A stretch of 64,000 nt of DNA. It comes from Bifidobacterium pseudolongum subsp. pseudolongum DSM 20099. Lineage in GTDB: Bacteria; Actinomycetota; Actinomycetes; Actinomycetales; Bifidobacteriaceae. The position numbers and the translations under genes are program-made. Positions 38,521 to 47,968 of this stretch are shown here, piece by piece. Position 1 is the first letter of the stretch; the number at the start of each line of letters is the position of its first letter. Location of the stretch: contig NZ_JDTZ01000005.1 in NCBI RefSeq assembly GCF_000771225.1, positions 62,001 through 126,000 of the forward strand, given 5' to 3'. The notes below the pieces were generated by a model. The model saw only the letters and a program-made list of their open reading frames with translations. It was not told the DNA's origin and made no database searches.

Positions 38521-39994
38521 TCAGAAGTTCAGCGAGACATGCACCTCCTCAGTTCCGGGTGCCACGATCGGCACGGTGGTACCGCTGACGGGGCTTGCCG
38601 TCCACGGTCAGGGGAGCCTTGCCGGTGCGCCGCGCGTCGATCACATAGCGCACGCCGCGCCATCCACGCTCAATGTGCAACTCGGTGAACTGCGCGGGCA
38701 GGTGCGGTTCGAGGCGCAGGCCGTCGAATGTGGGCTGCACGCCCAGCAGATACTGCGAGACGTCCACGAAGGTCCATGCGGCCGTGCCGGTGAGCCACGA
38801 ATTCTTGCCTTCACCCGGCGTCGGAGCCTCGGGACCGGCCACCATCTGGCAGTAGACGTACGGCTCGGTGCGGTGCACTTCGGAATACTGCTCCACATAC
38901 GCGGGACATGTGCGCGTATACACGTTGAATGCTTCGCTGTCGTTGCCGATCTTGGCGTTGGCAATCGAAATCGACGGGTTGTTGTGGCAGAAGATGCCGC
39001 CGTTTTCCTTGTAGCCGCGCGGATACGACGAGATCTCGCCGAGCTCGATGCGGTAGGTGGAATACGCCGGCGCCAGGATCGCCGTGCCACAGCGGCATGT
39101 GAGCAGGTCCTTGGTGGACCGCAGCGCCTGCGCGGCCATGCCGTCAAGGCCGCGGTCGGACCACGAGAAGCACACCTGCGGCGTGGCGTAGTCGGAGCCG
39201 GGCAGCAGTTGGATCTCGCCGGGGCCCAGCAGTTCGCCCGCGCCGAGCAGCGGCTCGTGCTGCGGCAGGTTGTCGAGCCGGTAGGTCTGATTGCCGCTCC
39301 ACGCCAGATGGCACGCCCAGACCTCGCCCGAGTCGAACAGCGGCCCACCGTCGCTCGCGATGAACAGCCACGGGCTTTCGTGGCTCGTCTTGCCATGGCG
39401 GCAGTCGCGCGTCACGGAACCGCGCGGCAGCGGGCCGGTCTGCGGCTATTTTTCGAGCGGCCAGCGGCCGGTGAACTGCGTGAGGTGGTCGGCGCGGCGC
39501 GGGACCGGCAGCACGGAGTCGAGCCAGTTCACCGTGAGCGGCTCGTCATGTTCCATGTCGATGTTGGTGATGCGCTCGTCCATGAGCACCAAGCCACCTT
39601 CGGCGAGGCGCAGCCGCACGTCGAGCCCCACAAGGTTGACAGCGTCTTTGGCGTGCACAAGCAGCTCGTGGCCGCCCTCCGCCACCTGCGTTTCGACCGC
39701 AGTCCAGCGCACGAACACGGGAGTGGTGCCGCGGTACGCCTCAAGCCCGGGGCGCCCGGCGAAGGCCTCGGCACCTTGCGGCAGCAACGACGGCCGCAGC
39801 GCCGCGTCCGGCTTTTCGGCGGGCGGCGTGACCTTGAGCGTCATCGCGTCGAGCGCGGCGAGTCCGTCTTCGGCGCTTGGCACACCGAAATTGCGGCCCC
39901 AGTATTCCACTTGCGGCATCTCGTTTTCCGGCGCCTTCAGCACAACGGCCACACCGTCGCGCCGCAATGCCACATGATTCCCGTTATCGAACAT
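38521..39994 (-). pseudogene. GH36 alpha-galactosidase / GH94 phosphorylase chimera, inactive
   Basis: The frame starts at 39994 (GGAGACAACG before ATG) as the N-terminal beta-sandwich domain of a GH36 alpha-galactosidase (QVEYWGRNFGVPSAEDGLAAL; later TRDCRHGKTSHESPWLFIA, GEVWACHLAWSGNQT). A TAG interrupts it at 39446-39448 (after WPLEK), yet the same frame continues. At about 39115 it switches to the C-terminus of a GH94 cellobiose-phosphorylase-like enzyme (STYRIELGEISSYPRGYKEN, IHRTEP-like VHRTEPYVY, GEGKNSWLTGTAAWTF). Near the end, a shift in a C4 run (about 38590) cuts the expected tail VSGTTVPIVAPGTEEVHVSL, which ends at 38521. The GH36 catalytic (beta/alpha)8 domain and most of GH94 are gone. 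Confidence 0.85.
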
Positions 39995-40098
39995 CGTTGT
40001 CTCCTAGCATGGCGGGTTCACCGGTTCAGTGTAGTTCGCGCGCCCCGCGGCTGTGCGGCGCGCGTGAAGGATTGACTTTTCCGCATAACCAGTATAAA

Positions 40099-40110
40099 TT
40101 AAGCGTTTAA
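40099..40110. promoter_or_regulatory. LacI-type operator half-match TTAAGCGTTTAA
   Basis: A near-palindrome next to the presumed promoter of the 40177 gene and also upstream of the chimeric glycosidase. It matches the TTAAGCGCTTAA pattern found at 47306, 47484 and, more loosely, 49507. Confidence 0.6.
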
Positions 40111-40176
40111 GTAAAGCAAACAGAACATCGTGTTCTGTGCGTTTCGCGGCACCGGAGCCGCAGTAAGGAGGACGCT

Positions 40177-40902
40177 ATGCCGAACACCGACCGGCTCACC
40201 GACGCGCAACGCGAGGCGATCGACGCGCTCACTTCCGCCCCACAATACGCCGGTGTGTCGAAGTTGCGCATCTTCATGCGACTGCCCGCCAAGCACAAGG
40301 CCGCATATTTCCGCGAGCACTTCCTCGTGCCGTGCATCGCCGCGGTGATCGCAATCGCGCTGTGCACGTTCGTGATTGTGCGCATCGCCTCGCCGCGTGA
40401 ACGGCCCGCCCTGTACGCGGCGGTCGTCGACAGCTCGCTGCCGTTGGGCGAGGCCACCAAACTCGAGCAATCCACCGAGCACGAGCTCGGCGCCGACGTG
40501 ATCGTGGACGACTATTTCGACACCACGAAAGACGGCATCTCCAAACTGCAGACCATGATCTCGAGCGAGCAGATCGACGTGGTGATCGCGCCGCCGGGCG
40601 TGTTCAAGGAACTCGCTTCCTACGGCTATTTCAGCAATCTGCACGAGGCGCTCCCGGCCGCCGAATACGGCCAGCTGCACGCGTACACACAGGATTTCCG
40701 CGGATTCGACGATGCGCAGCTCGCCGACGACGTGGATGATTCCGGCAGTGGCAGGGGCGCCGCCGAACCCTACGGGCTCAAGCTTGAGCGTGCCGGCGAA
40801 TGGCACCGGTACGCGGATGGCAGCGATGCGCTCGTGGGCATTGTGGCCAACACCAAGCAGCAGGCGAACGCGCAGCGGTTCATCGATTACCTGTACCACT
40901 AA
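40177..40902 (+). CDS. Membrane-tethered protein of unknown function
   Basis: A 241-aa protein with about 48 cytoplasmic residues, one membrane segment (about 49-72) and an extracellular domain. Parts of the outer domain look like a solute-binding protein lobe (TMISSEQIDVVIAPPGVF, KELASYGYFSNL, and a C-terminal IVANTKQQANAQRFIDYLYH), but it is too short to be a full one. AAGGAGG precedes the ATG. It is followed 41 bp later by a YesL gene in a LacI-controlled glycan locus, so a sensing or transport-accessory role is plausible. Confidence 0.7.
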   Translation: MPNTDRLTDAQREAIDALTSAPQYAGVSKLRIFMRLPAKHKAAYFREHFLVPCIAAVIAIALCTFVIVRIASPRERPALYAAVVDSSLPLGEATKLEQSTEHELGADVIVDDYFDTTKDGISKLQTMISSEQIDVVIAPPGVFKELASYGYFSNLHEALPAAEYGQLHAYTQDFRGFDDAQLADDVDDSGSGRGAAEPYGLKLERAGEWHRYADGSDALVGIVANTKQQANAQRFIDYLYH

Positions 40903-40943
40903 GCCAGTCAGTCAACCACCACATCTACCCGAAGGAGCGCACG

Positions 40944-41591
40944 ATGAGCGCAGGCATCTTCCGCCAGGACAACCCGTACAACACGATCATGGGCCGCATC
41001 GGCGACCTCGCCATGCTCTCGGTGGCGTGGATGGTCTTCTCGATCCCCGTCTTCATGATCGGCGCCTCCACATCCGCCGCGTGCGAAGTAGCGCGCGAGA
41101 TCGTCGAAGACACCGACGAAGGCGTGTTTCGCACGTTCTGGCGCGCATTCAAGCGCCGTTTCGGCACGAGCTGCCTGTTCACGTTGCTGTATGCCGTGGT
41201 GTTCGGCCTCGGCGCGTTCGACCTGTGGTGGATCTCGCGCCAGTCGGGCGATTCCGCATCGATCTTCTACGGCGTCACCGTCACGGTGTTCGTGATCGTG
41301 GCCATGCTGCTCGCGTTCGTGCTGCCGCTTTCCGGCCGTAGCAAGCTCACAGTACGCGAGCAGATCGCGCAATCCGCACGCCTCGCGCTGATGAAGCCGC
41401 TCGTCGCGCTGCTCATTGTGGTGCTTGTGGCGCTGCCGATCGCGCTGATGGCGCTTGTGCCCGGCGCGATCATGTGGGTGCCGCTGCCGTGGGTGGTCCT
41501 TGGCTTCGGCGTCTCGTTCTGGGCGGCGATGCTCGCGACGTGCAGGGCCTTCGCCCTCAAGCCTGCTGACCGGCCGGCGCAGGACCAGTAG
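40944..41591 (+). CDS. YesL/DUF624 family membrane protein
   Basis: A 215-aa protein with about five hydrophobic segments and the DUF624 start pattern (NPYNTIMGRIGDLAMLSVAW). AAGGAG lies before the ATG at 40944. YesL-type proteins occur next to sugar ABC transporters and glycosidases; their exact job is not established. The 3' end overlaps the convergent LacI gene by 35 bp. Confidence 0.85.
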   Translation: MSAGIFRQDNPYNTIMGRIGDLAMLSVAWMVFSIPVFMIGASTSAACEVAREIVEDTDEGVFRTFWRAFKRRFGTSCLFTLLYAVVFGLGAFDLWWISRQSGDSASIFYGVTVTVFVIVAMLLAFVLPLSGRSKLTVREQIAQSARLALMKPLVALLIVVLVALPIALMALVPGAIMWVPLPWVVLGFGVSFWAAMLATCRAFALKPADRPAQDQ

Positions 41592-42597
41592 ATTCGCGCA
41601 CTTTCAGCACATACGGCGGCTCTTCGACGACGCCTACATCCTCGCCGTCGATGAGCTTGAGCATGAGCGAGGCGGCCATGTGGCCCGAGCGCACGATGTC
41701 GCGGTTGAGCGCGGTGATGCCCGGATGCGCCGCCTCGCACATGAACGAATCGTCCCACGACATGATCGACAGGTCTTCCGGCACCCGCACACCCTGGATG
41801 GCGGCCACGCCTTCGCCGGCAAGCGCCATCACGTCGTTGTCGTAGATGATCGCGGTAGGGCTTGGGTTCACGCTGAGCAGGCGGCGTGTGGCGTCGGCGC
41901 CCGAGGCGGGTGTGTAGTCGGTGTGCAGGCAGCGGTAGCGGATGCCGAGTTCGGTCGTGGCCTCCGAGAACGCGGCGTCGCGGATATACGAATGCCCGAG
42001 TTCCTCCGGACCCGCCACGCGCGCGATGCTGCGGTGCCCCAAGTCGTACAGGTGCCGCACGGCGAGCCCCACGGCCGTCGCGTCGTCGCTGGCGAGCGTG
42101 GGCAGGCCGGCGGTCAGCGACGCGTCGGCCACGGCGAGCACCGGCATCTGCGGGTTCTGCTTCATCGTCTCGATGCGGTTGTCGCCGATCTCCAGATTCA
42201 ACAGCAGCATGGCGTCCACATTGCTTGTGGCGATCCAATCCCGGATGATCGCGTCCTCATCGTCATGGTCCATCGACATGCGCACGAGCAGCGAATAGTC
42301 CTTCTCCTCGAGTTCGGCGCCAAGGCCGGAAATCAGGCTCATCATGTATGGCTCGACCGCGAGCAGCTGCGGGTCGTAGCCCAAGACCAGGCCGATGCGC
42401 CGCGTCTTCGATTGCGCGAGTGACTGCGCCGCGCCGTTCGGCTTCCAGCCCAGTTCGCGCGCGACCTCGAGCACTTTCGCGCGCGTCGCCTCGGACACGC
42501 CCGGCTTGCCGTTGAGTGCGTACGACACCGCGCTGCTGGACACCCCCGAAGCCTTCGCCACATCGAAAATAGTCACCTTCGACTTCTGCACTGCCAT
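41557..42597 (-). CDS. LacI-family transcriptional regulator
   Basis: A 346-aa repressor. The HTH is TIFDVAKASGVSSSAVSYAL, then NGKPGVSEATRAKV, followed by the hinge and a periplasmic-binding-protein-like sugar domain. AGGAG precedes the ATG. It is the only sugar regulator in the 38-53 kb island. Central-CG palindromes (AACCGGTT at 42671, AAGCGCTT at several sites) suggest it controls itself and the glycosidase and transport genes. The effector is probably a manno- or gluco-oligosaccharide, judged by neighbours only. Confidence 0.93.
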   Translation of the reverse strand: MAVQKSKVTIFDVAKASGVSSSAVSYALNGKPGVSEATRAKVLEVARELGWKPNGAAQSLAQSKTRRIGLVLGYDPQLLAVEPYMMSLISGLGAELEEKDYSLLVRMSMDHDDEDAIIRDWIATSNVDAMLLLNLEIGDNRIETMKQNPQMPVLAVADASLTAGLPTLASDDATAVGLAVRHLYDLGHRSIARVAGPEELGHSYIRDAAFSEATTELGIRYRCLHTDYTPASGADATRRLLSVNPSPTAIIYDNDVMALAGEGVAAIQGVRVPEDLSIMSWDDSFMCEAAHPGITALNRDIVRSGHMAASLMLKLIDGEDVGVVEEPPYVLKVRESTGPAPAGQQA

Positions 42598-42670
42598 GCT
42601 CCGCTCCTCATCTCCTCATCTTCAGCTCCGCGCCGACCGGTCGGGCTGTTCATGTTCAGTTGGCTGAACA

Positions 42671-42678
42671 ACCGGTTA
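42671..42678. promoter_or_regulatory. Operator-like AACCGGTT upstream of lacI gene
   Basis: An 8-bp palindrome with a central CG, typical of LacI-family sites, about 75 bp upstream of the LacI start. A second site-like ATCGCTTAAG follows at 42726-42735. Confidence 0.5.
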
Positions 42679-42807
42679 CTTAACTAACTTAAGTCACGCG
42701 CTGTACGTTTGAGCTGTACGAATGAATCGCTTAAGACCATCGTACGCTCGCACCATGCATGCGCGCTGCGAGCCGAACGCGGCGTGCATAATAGGCAAGC
42801 AGGCAAA

Positions 42808-42838
42808 GGGCCCGGCGGCTACTGCGACCGCCGGGCCC
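42808..42838 (-). terminator. Terminator after the GH2 gene
   Basis: An 11-bp GC-only stem GGGCCCGGCGG/CCGCCGGGCCC, starting a few bases after the GH2 stop codon. Confidence 0.85.
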
Positions 42839-42844
42839 CGGGAC

Positions 42845-44974
42845 TCACCGCTTGAGGTCGTTCGCCGTGCGCAGCACGTTCGCCTCGGCGAAATCGGCCG
42901 GATCCCCGGTGTGGCTGGTCGTGATGTGCAGGGTGACCGTTTCGCCCGGCAGCAGGCTGACCATACCCTCGTCGACGCGTGCGGCGGGATCCACCTTGTC
43001 GACCATGCAGAACAGGTCGCGCACATACCCGCGCGCCGTGACGGTCAGCTCCACGCCGTCCGCGGTGCGCCCGGCGGTGGCGCTGAACGCGTCCGCCGGC
43101 GCGGCGAGCCGCTGGTCGATGATCTCCGCACCGTTGAAGATGACGCGCGGGAACGCATCGTCGGACGGCGTGGCCACGATGAGCTCGTTCGCCGGATCGC
43201 CGAACGTCGCAACGGATTCATCGAGCGGGAAGCCGCGATGGCCGGGCGCGCCGATCGTCACATCGTCAATCCGCTGCGTGGCGAGCACGTCGCCGGCGAG
43301 CGTGCTCCACGCGGGCGGCGCCTGGTAGCCGAATTCGTCGGCGAAGCGCGGCGTGTAGTCGGCATACACGGTGTAGTCGGCGCGGTTCCACGCGTCCCAG
43401 ATGTGCATCGTGCCGTCGGTGTCCCAGTTGGCGTTCGTGAAGCGCGTGAAGCTCATCGGCGAGCTCGGCAGGTACACATGCGTCGGGTCCAGGTCGGCGA
43501 GCAGCTGCGGGAACAGCTCGGAGTAGTAATAGTCGCCCCACGGCTTTTCGCCGTAGCCGTAGTCGTTCGGCTTGCGGTCGTCGTCACGCAGGGCCTGCTT
43601 GTAGCCGCCCCACTCCGCGTAGGCCACGTAGTTCTCGTTCGAGCCGTTCCATACAATCAGGCTCGGGTGCGGGCTCAGGCGGATGATCTGCTCACGGGCC
43701 TCGGCCTCCACCTCTTCCTTCGTCTCGGCGTCTTCCGGGTACGCGGCGCACGCGAGCATGAAGTCATGCCACACCATGATGCCGTGCTCGTCGCACAGGT
43801 CGTAGAACACGTCGTCCTCGTAGATGCCGCCGCCCCAGATGCGCACCATGTTCGCGTTGGCTTCCACGAGGTCGCGGATGCCGCGCTCGTAATCGCGCTT
43901 CGAGATGCGCGAGATGAAGGCGTCGTCGGGGATCCAGTTGTAGCCGTGCGCGTGCACCGGCACGTCGTTCACGTAGATCTGGAACGGGCGGCCCACTTCG
44001 TCGGCGCGCGTGTCGACGTGCGTCGTGCGGAAGCCGATGCGGCCGCTCCATGCGGCCTGCAGGTCGGCACCGGCCGTGACCGAGACCGCGTAGAGCGGCT
44101 GGTCGCCGTAGCCGATGGGCCACCAGAGTTTCGCTTCGGGCACGGCGATCGTGATTGTCGTCTCGTTGCGGCCCTGATCCACGGAACCGTCGGCTTCGAG
44201 CATCGTGCCGTAGCCTTCGAGCGTCACGTGCACCGGCACGGGCGTCTGCTGGCTGTGCGCGTCCATCGGGCTCATGACGCGGCCTTTGCCGGCGCGCTCC
44301 ACCACAACGTGCACGTTGAGGATGCCGGTGCCGTCCGCCGAGACGTCGACGAGCGGGCGCACCTCGGCGAGGCGCACGCCCGACCACGAGTCGATGCCGA
44401 TTTCGCGCCAGATGCCGGCGTTCGCCACATCGATGCCCCAGTCCCAGCCGAAGGTGTAGCTCGGCTTGCGGATCTGGCTGAACGCGTGGTGTTCGGTGTG
44501 CGGGTAGTAGCCGCGGCGCTGTTCGGCCTGGTCGGAGTAGCGCACGGGCGACATGAACGTGACGGTCAGTTCGTTCGCGCCGTCATGGAGCAGGCCGTTG
44601 ATGTCGAAGCGGTAGCTGCGGTGGCAGTTCTCGGTCTGCGCCACCGGGTCGCTGTTGAGTTCGATCGTGGCGACGGTGTCGAGGCCGTAGACCACCAGGT
44701 CGTGGCGGTCCGCGCCGCCGTCATGCCAGTCGAAGCGGCATGTGAACCGCCAGTCGATGTCGCCGATCCACTGCTGCTTGGTCTCGTTGTCACCGTCGAA
44801 CGGGTCGTCGATCAGGCCGGCGTTGAGCAGGTCGAGCGCGGCTTCCCCCGGCACCGTCGCGGGGATGCCCGAGACGAGCGGGTCGCACAGCTCGGCCGGC
44901 GCCATCTCCGGGTTCATCGCGGTGAGCGTCCAGCCGCTGTGCAGCGGTGCGAAAGTGGTTGGGGTGTGGGTCAT
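42845..44974 (-). CDS. GH2 beta-mannosidase with internal deletion
   Basis: A 709-aa protein related to GH2 beta-mannosidases, which release mannose from the ends of mannan and N-glycan oligosaccharides. Both catalytic Glu contexts are present: acid/base in IVWNGSNEN and nucleophile in FADEFGYQAPPAW. After APPAWSTL (about 43296) the chain jumps straight to the C-terminal domain (AGDVLATQRIDD). The usual HQKA-dG and WQLNDCWP segments are missing, so roughly 100-150 residues appear lost in frame; relatives are about 830-860 aa. Activity is doubtful. AAGGAGG precedes the ATG at 44974. Confidence 0.85.
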   Translation of the reverse strand: MTHTPTTFAPLHSGWTLTAMNPEMAPAELCDPLVSGIPATVPGEAALDLLNAGLIDDPFDGDNETKQQWIGDIDWRFTCRFDWHDGGADRHDLVVYGLDTVATIELNSDPVAQTENCHRSYRFDINGLLHDGANELTVTFMSPVRYSDQAEQRRGYYPHTEHHAFSQIRKPSYTFGWDWGIDVANAGIWREIGIDSWSGVRLAEVRPLVDVSADGTGILNVHVVVERAGKGRVMSPMDAHSQQTPVPVHVTLEGYGTMLEADGSVDQGRNETTITIAVPEAKLWWPIGYGDQPLYAVSVTAGADLQAAWSGRIGFRTTHVDTRADEVGRPFQIYVNDVPVHAHGYNWIPDDAFISRISKRDYERGIRDLVEANANMVRIWGGGIYEDDVFYDLCDEHGIMVWHDFMLACAAYPEDAETKEEVEAEAREQIIRLSPHPSLIVWNGSNENYVAYAEWGGYKQALRDDDRKPNDYGYGEKPWGDYYYSELFPQLLADLDPTHVYLPSSPMSFTRFTNANWDTDGTMHIWDAWNRADYTVYADYTPRFADEFGYQAPPAWSTLAGDVLATQRIDDVTIGAPGHRGFPLDESVATFGDPANELIVATPSDDAFPRVIFNGAEIIDQRLAAPADAFSATAGRTADGVELTVTARGYVRDLFCMVDKVDPAARVDEGMVSLLPGETVTLHITTSHTGDPADFAEANVLRTANDLKR

Positions 44975-45047
44975 GGTGGCCTCCTTGATGGGGTCTGCGC
45001 AAGCCTCTGCGTCGGGGGGCGGCAGATCGGATAAATGGGGAAAGAGT

Positions 45048-45084
45048 GGAGCCGTACCGACCGTCATTCGATCGGCACGGCTCC
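45048..45084 (-). terminator. Terminator after the sugar permease operon
   Basis: A 13-bp stem GGAGCCGTACCGA/TCGGCACGGCTCC with one mismatch, between the permease stop and the GH2 start. Confidence 0.78.
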
Positions 45085-45130
45085 TGATGGTGAGGAAAGG
45101 GGAAAGAAACGTGTTGTTGCTGTGTGCGGA

Positions 45131-46075
45131 TTACTCCTTGACCGCGCCTGCGGCGACGCCGTTGTAGATCTGCTTCTGGAAGATCAGGAACAGGATCAGG
45201 GCGGGCAGCAGCGTCACGATCACGCCGGCGCAGATCAGGTTGTATTTGCTGCCTTGCGGGCCGGTGAAGGCGTATAGCGAGATGGCGACCGTGCCGAGTT
45301 TCTGCTTGTCTTGCAGGTACAGGTTCGCGGCATAGTACTCGTTGTAGATGCCGACGCCCTTGAGGATCAGCGCGGTCACGATGGCCGGCTTGAGCAGCGG
45401 GAGCAGGATGCGCCCGTAGATCGTGAAGTAGCTCGCGCCGTCGATCATCGCGGCCTCATCGAGTGATATGGGCAGGTTCTCGAAGTATTGGATGAAGATG
45501 TAGATCGAGATGACATCCGTGCCCATCGACATGATGATGTAGCCCCACAGGGAGTTGATCATGCCGAGCGAGCCCATGATCTTGTAGACCGCCACCTGCA
45601 TCGCGATGCCGGGGAGCAGTGCCGCGATCGTGAACGCGCCGCGGATGAACGCGTTGCCGGGAAACTGGAAACGGCTGAGCATATAGGCGAGCTGGGTGCC
45701 GATGATCGTGGTCATGAAGCAGACGCACACCAGCACAATGAAGCTGTTGCGGAACGCCACGGCCATGTTCGACAGCTTGAACGCCTCAGCGTAGTTGCTG
45801 AAGTTGAACCAGTTGTGCGGCATGGCCATCACGTTGCCGGTCTTGTATTCCGCGTCCGTCTTCGCGGCCGTCCACACGCACGAGACGAGGGGCAGCAGGA
45901 TGCAGAACGTGATGAAGACGAGGCTGAAATACTTGAGGAAGACGAGGATCCCACGGCGCGCGTGGTACAGCGGGCCGACCTTCTTCACTTGGGTTTCCAT
46001 GGCGGCTCCTTTCTCTGGGTCGCTGTGCATGGGGCTCATGTTGTTGCTGTTGGCGTTGACGGTTGCGCTGCTCAT
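45131..46075 (-). CDS. Sugar ABC transporter permease (MalG/CUT1 type)
   Basis: A 314-aa inner permease with six hydrophobic segments and the EAA loop (DEAAMIDGASYFTIYGRILL). It overlaps the upstream permease gene by 4 bp (ATGA at 46072-46075), which sets the start. The protein is intact, but its partner is frameshifted and no binding protein gene is next to it. The substrate is probably a beta-mannosidic or beta-glucosidic oligosaccharide, judging by GH2 and GH1 next to it. Confidence 0.92.
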   Translation of the reverse strand: MSSATVNANSNNMSPMHSDPEKGAAMETQVKKVGPLYHARRGILVFLKYFSLVFITFCILLPLVSCVWTAAKTDAEYKTGNVMAMPHNWFNFSNYAEAFKLSNMAVAFRNSFIVLVCVCFMTTIIGTQLAYMLSRFQFPGNAFIRGAFTIAALLPGIAMQVAVYKIMGSLGMINSLWGYIIMSMGTDVISIYIFIQYFENLPISLDEAAMIDGASYFTIYGRILLPLLKPAIVTALILKGVGIYNEYYAANLYLQDKQKLGTVAISLYAFTGPQGSKYNLICAGVIVTLLPALILFLIFQKQIYNGVAAGAVKE

Positions 46076-47147
46076 GACTCCACCGCCGTTTCCGCCTTGG
46101 CGCCCGGACCGTTCCTGAAGAGCGGCGCCGCGCTGACCGCAACCTTGTTCTGGTTGCGCAGGGCCTTCTTGCGGGCCTTTTCCACCTTCTGGGCGTGCTT
46201 GCGGGCCTTGGCGGTGCCGTCGTCCGCGTCACGGAACAGGTAGTTCATCACGACCTTCTGGATCAGTGCGCAGATCATGATGATCACGAGCAGCACCACG
46301 GCCATCGCGGAGGCGAGGCCGACCTTCTGGTCGGAGTGCGCGATCTTGTCCATCTGCACAAAGAAGGTGCCGGTGCCGTTGGCGCCCGAGGTGATGACGT
46401 ACGGCGCCTCGAATGCGGAAAGCGAGCCGGTGATCGAGAGGATGATGTTGAGCACGAGGATCGTCTGGATGCCCGGCAGGATGATGTGCTTGAACTGCTG
46501 CCACTTGTTGGCGCCATCGATCTCCGCGGCCTCGTAAAGCGAGCCGTCGATCGACATGATCGCGCCGATGAAGAGAATCATCGTCTGGCCCAGGTACCTC
46601 CACACTGAGGAGGCCACGAGCGACCAGTTGTTCACCTTCTGGTCACGCAGCCAGTACGGCAGGTTGTCGAGGCTGAACCCGCACCACTGGAGCACCGAGT
46701 CGAGCACGTAGCCGCGGGTGTAGAAGAACTTGAAGATGAAGCCGATGGCGATGCCGTTGATCAGGTAGGGGAAGAACATGGCGCCCTTGAAGAAGCTGCC
46801 GCCCTTGACCTTGAAGGCGAGCACGGTGGCCAGGTAGAGGGCGAGGGCGACCTGGATCAGCGCGCCGACCATTAGTACAGCGAAAGCTTGAGCGTGGCGA
46901 GCAGGTCCGGGCGGGTGAAGATGTCGGTGTAGTTCTTCAGGCCGATGAACTTGGGGGTGCCGATGTACTTCATCTTGTAGAAGCTGTATCCGCACATCTG
47001 GAAGAACGGCAGATAGGTGAACACAACGAGCAATGCAATGGGGAGCGCGCAGAAGAGGACGATGATGCCGATCTTCTTCCAGTCGCGGGGCTGCTTGTTG
47101 AACGGAACCGCCTCGGCGGTGCTCACAGCCGGTTGTGAGGTAGTCAT
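46072..47147 (-). pseudogene. Sugar ABC transporter permease (MalF/CUT1 type), frameshifted
   Basis: The N-terminal part starts at 47147 (MTTSQPAVS...) and contains the first membrane segment, then ends at LLATLKLSLY followed by TAA (46872). The rest continues in another frame as MVGALIQVALALYLATVLA through the EAA loop (YEAAEIDGANKWQQFKHIIL) to 46072. Restoring one base around 46872-46875 rejoins LKLSLY-x-MVGALIQ. The remaining sequence is well conserved, so the break is recent or a read error. A programmed shift is unlikely: there is no slippery heptamer. Confidence 0.85.
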
Positions 47148-47305
47148 GATGGTCTCTGTTCCTTCCTTATCCAACCGCGAATGCTGTGGGTTCGCGGCCC
47201 CGTTGGGGATTCAGCCATGAATCCCGCCCGGGTATCCACCTCAGGCTTCTCTGCCTGCCTGTGATAAGCGATGCCACATAATATATCGCTGTGATTTCAG
47301 TTTGT

Positions 47306-47316
47306 CAAGCGCTTAA
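47306..47316. promoter_or_regulatory. LacI-type operator CAAGCGCTTAA
   Basis: A palindromic core AAGCGCTT (47307-47314) about 160 bp upstream of the sugar permease start. A second copy, TAAGCGCTT, is at 47484-47492. Confidence 0.65.
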
Positions 47317-47483
47317 GTAGTTCCGTCATGCCTACGCGTGCTCAGCATAGCTCAAATGCCATGCAATCGTTGTCATTAATATAACCATTTTCCCAATGTT
47401 TTCAACAATTATCGCCTGCAAACACCGCATCGACCGCCTTCCCTTGCCGTCAACTCCATTTTCACGTTGTAGTCAAAAAGCAT

Positions 47484-47492
47484 TAAGCGCTT
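47484..47492. promoter_or_regulatory. LacI-type operator TAAGCGCTT
   Basis: The second AAGCGCTT core (47485-47492) in the 812-bp spacer between the permeases and GH1. No gene is convincing in this spacer, so a solute-binding protein gene may have been lost here. Confidence 0.6.
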
Positions 47493-47680
47493 CACGAATT
47501 CGGCGTGTCTCAATGTGCCGCCGATGTACAGCGCACCTGCTCACTTCATATATAGGACCACGAAGATGAGCGTATAGGAACCGAGCGTGTTGTCTATCCT
47601 GTCGGCACCATGTTGTGACAGCAAGCGCACCGGTCTGTCTGCATTGGGGGCGCCCATTGATATGCGCGCTTTTCCTTGGC

Positions 47681-47781
47681 GAGGCATATCTGTCTGAAAT
47701 ATCGGTACCCTTCCGTTTTTTCGGACAGTTATGAGGCGTATCTGTCTCAAAAATCGGTGCCGTTCCGTTTTTTTCGGACAG
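47681..47781. repeat. Tandem array 4, two 52-bp hairpin units
   Basis: GAGGCATATCTGTCTGAAA at 47681 and GAGGCGTATCTGTCTCAAA at 47733 are 52 bp apart. Each is followed by ATCGGT..., a T run and CGGACAG, which pairs back with CTGTC. Confidence 0.85.
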
Positions 47782-47926
47782 GTACAGACGGTTGTCATCC
47801 TCAGCGGCCTCGGATATGACTTTCGTCAGGGGTGCTCAGAGGCTCGTCGCCCACCGCCACAACGTGTTGCCGACAGGATGAACAACACGTTTTAGCTCCT
47901 CTATGCTCGAAGATGCCCCAGACACA

Positions 47927-47968
47927 ACAACGGCTGCTTCCGGCGAAAAAGCCGGAAGCAGCCGTTGT
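47927..47968 (-). terminator. 18-bp stem terminator after GH1
   Basis: The arms 47927-47944 and 47951-47968 are exact complements (ACAACGGCTGCTTCCGGC) around GAAAAA. Confidence 0.88.

Noticed and set aside
42722..45034. 770-codon plus-strand ORF
   Set aside because: It is an antisense shadow of the GH2 mannosidase gene and has a His/Arg/Val-biased composition.
46860..46890. Programmed ribosomal frameshift in the sugar permease
   Set aside because: No slippery heptamer or downstream structure stands out; permeases of this family are not known to use frameshifting.
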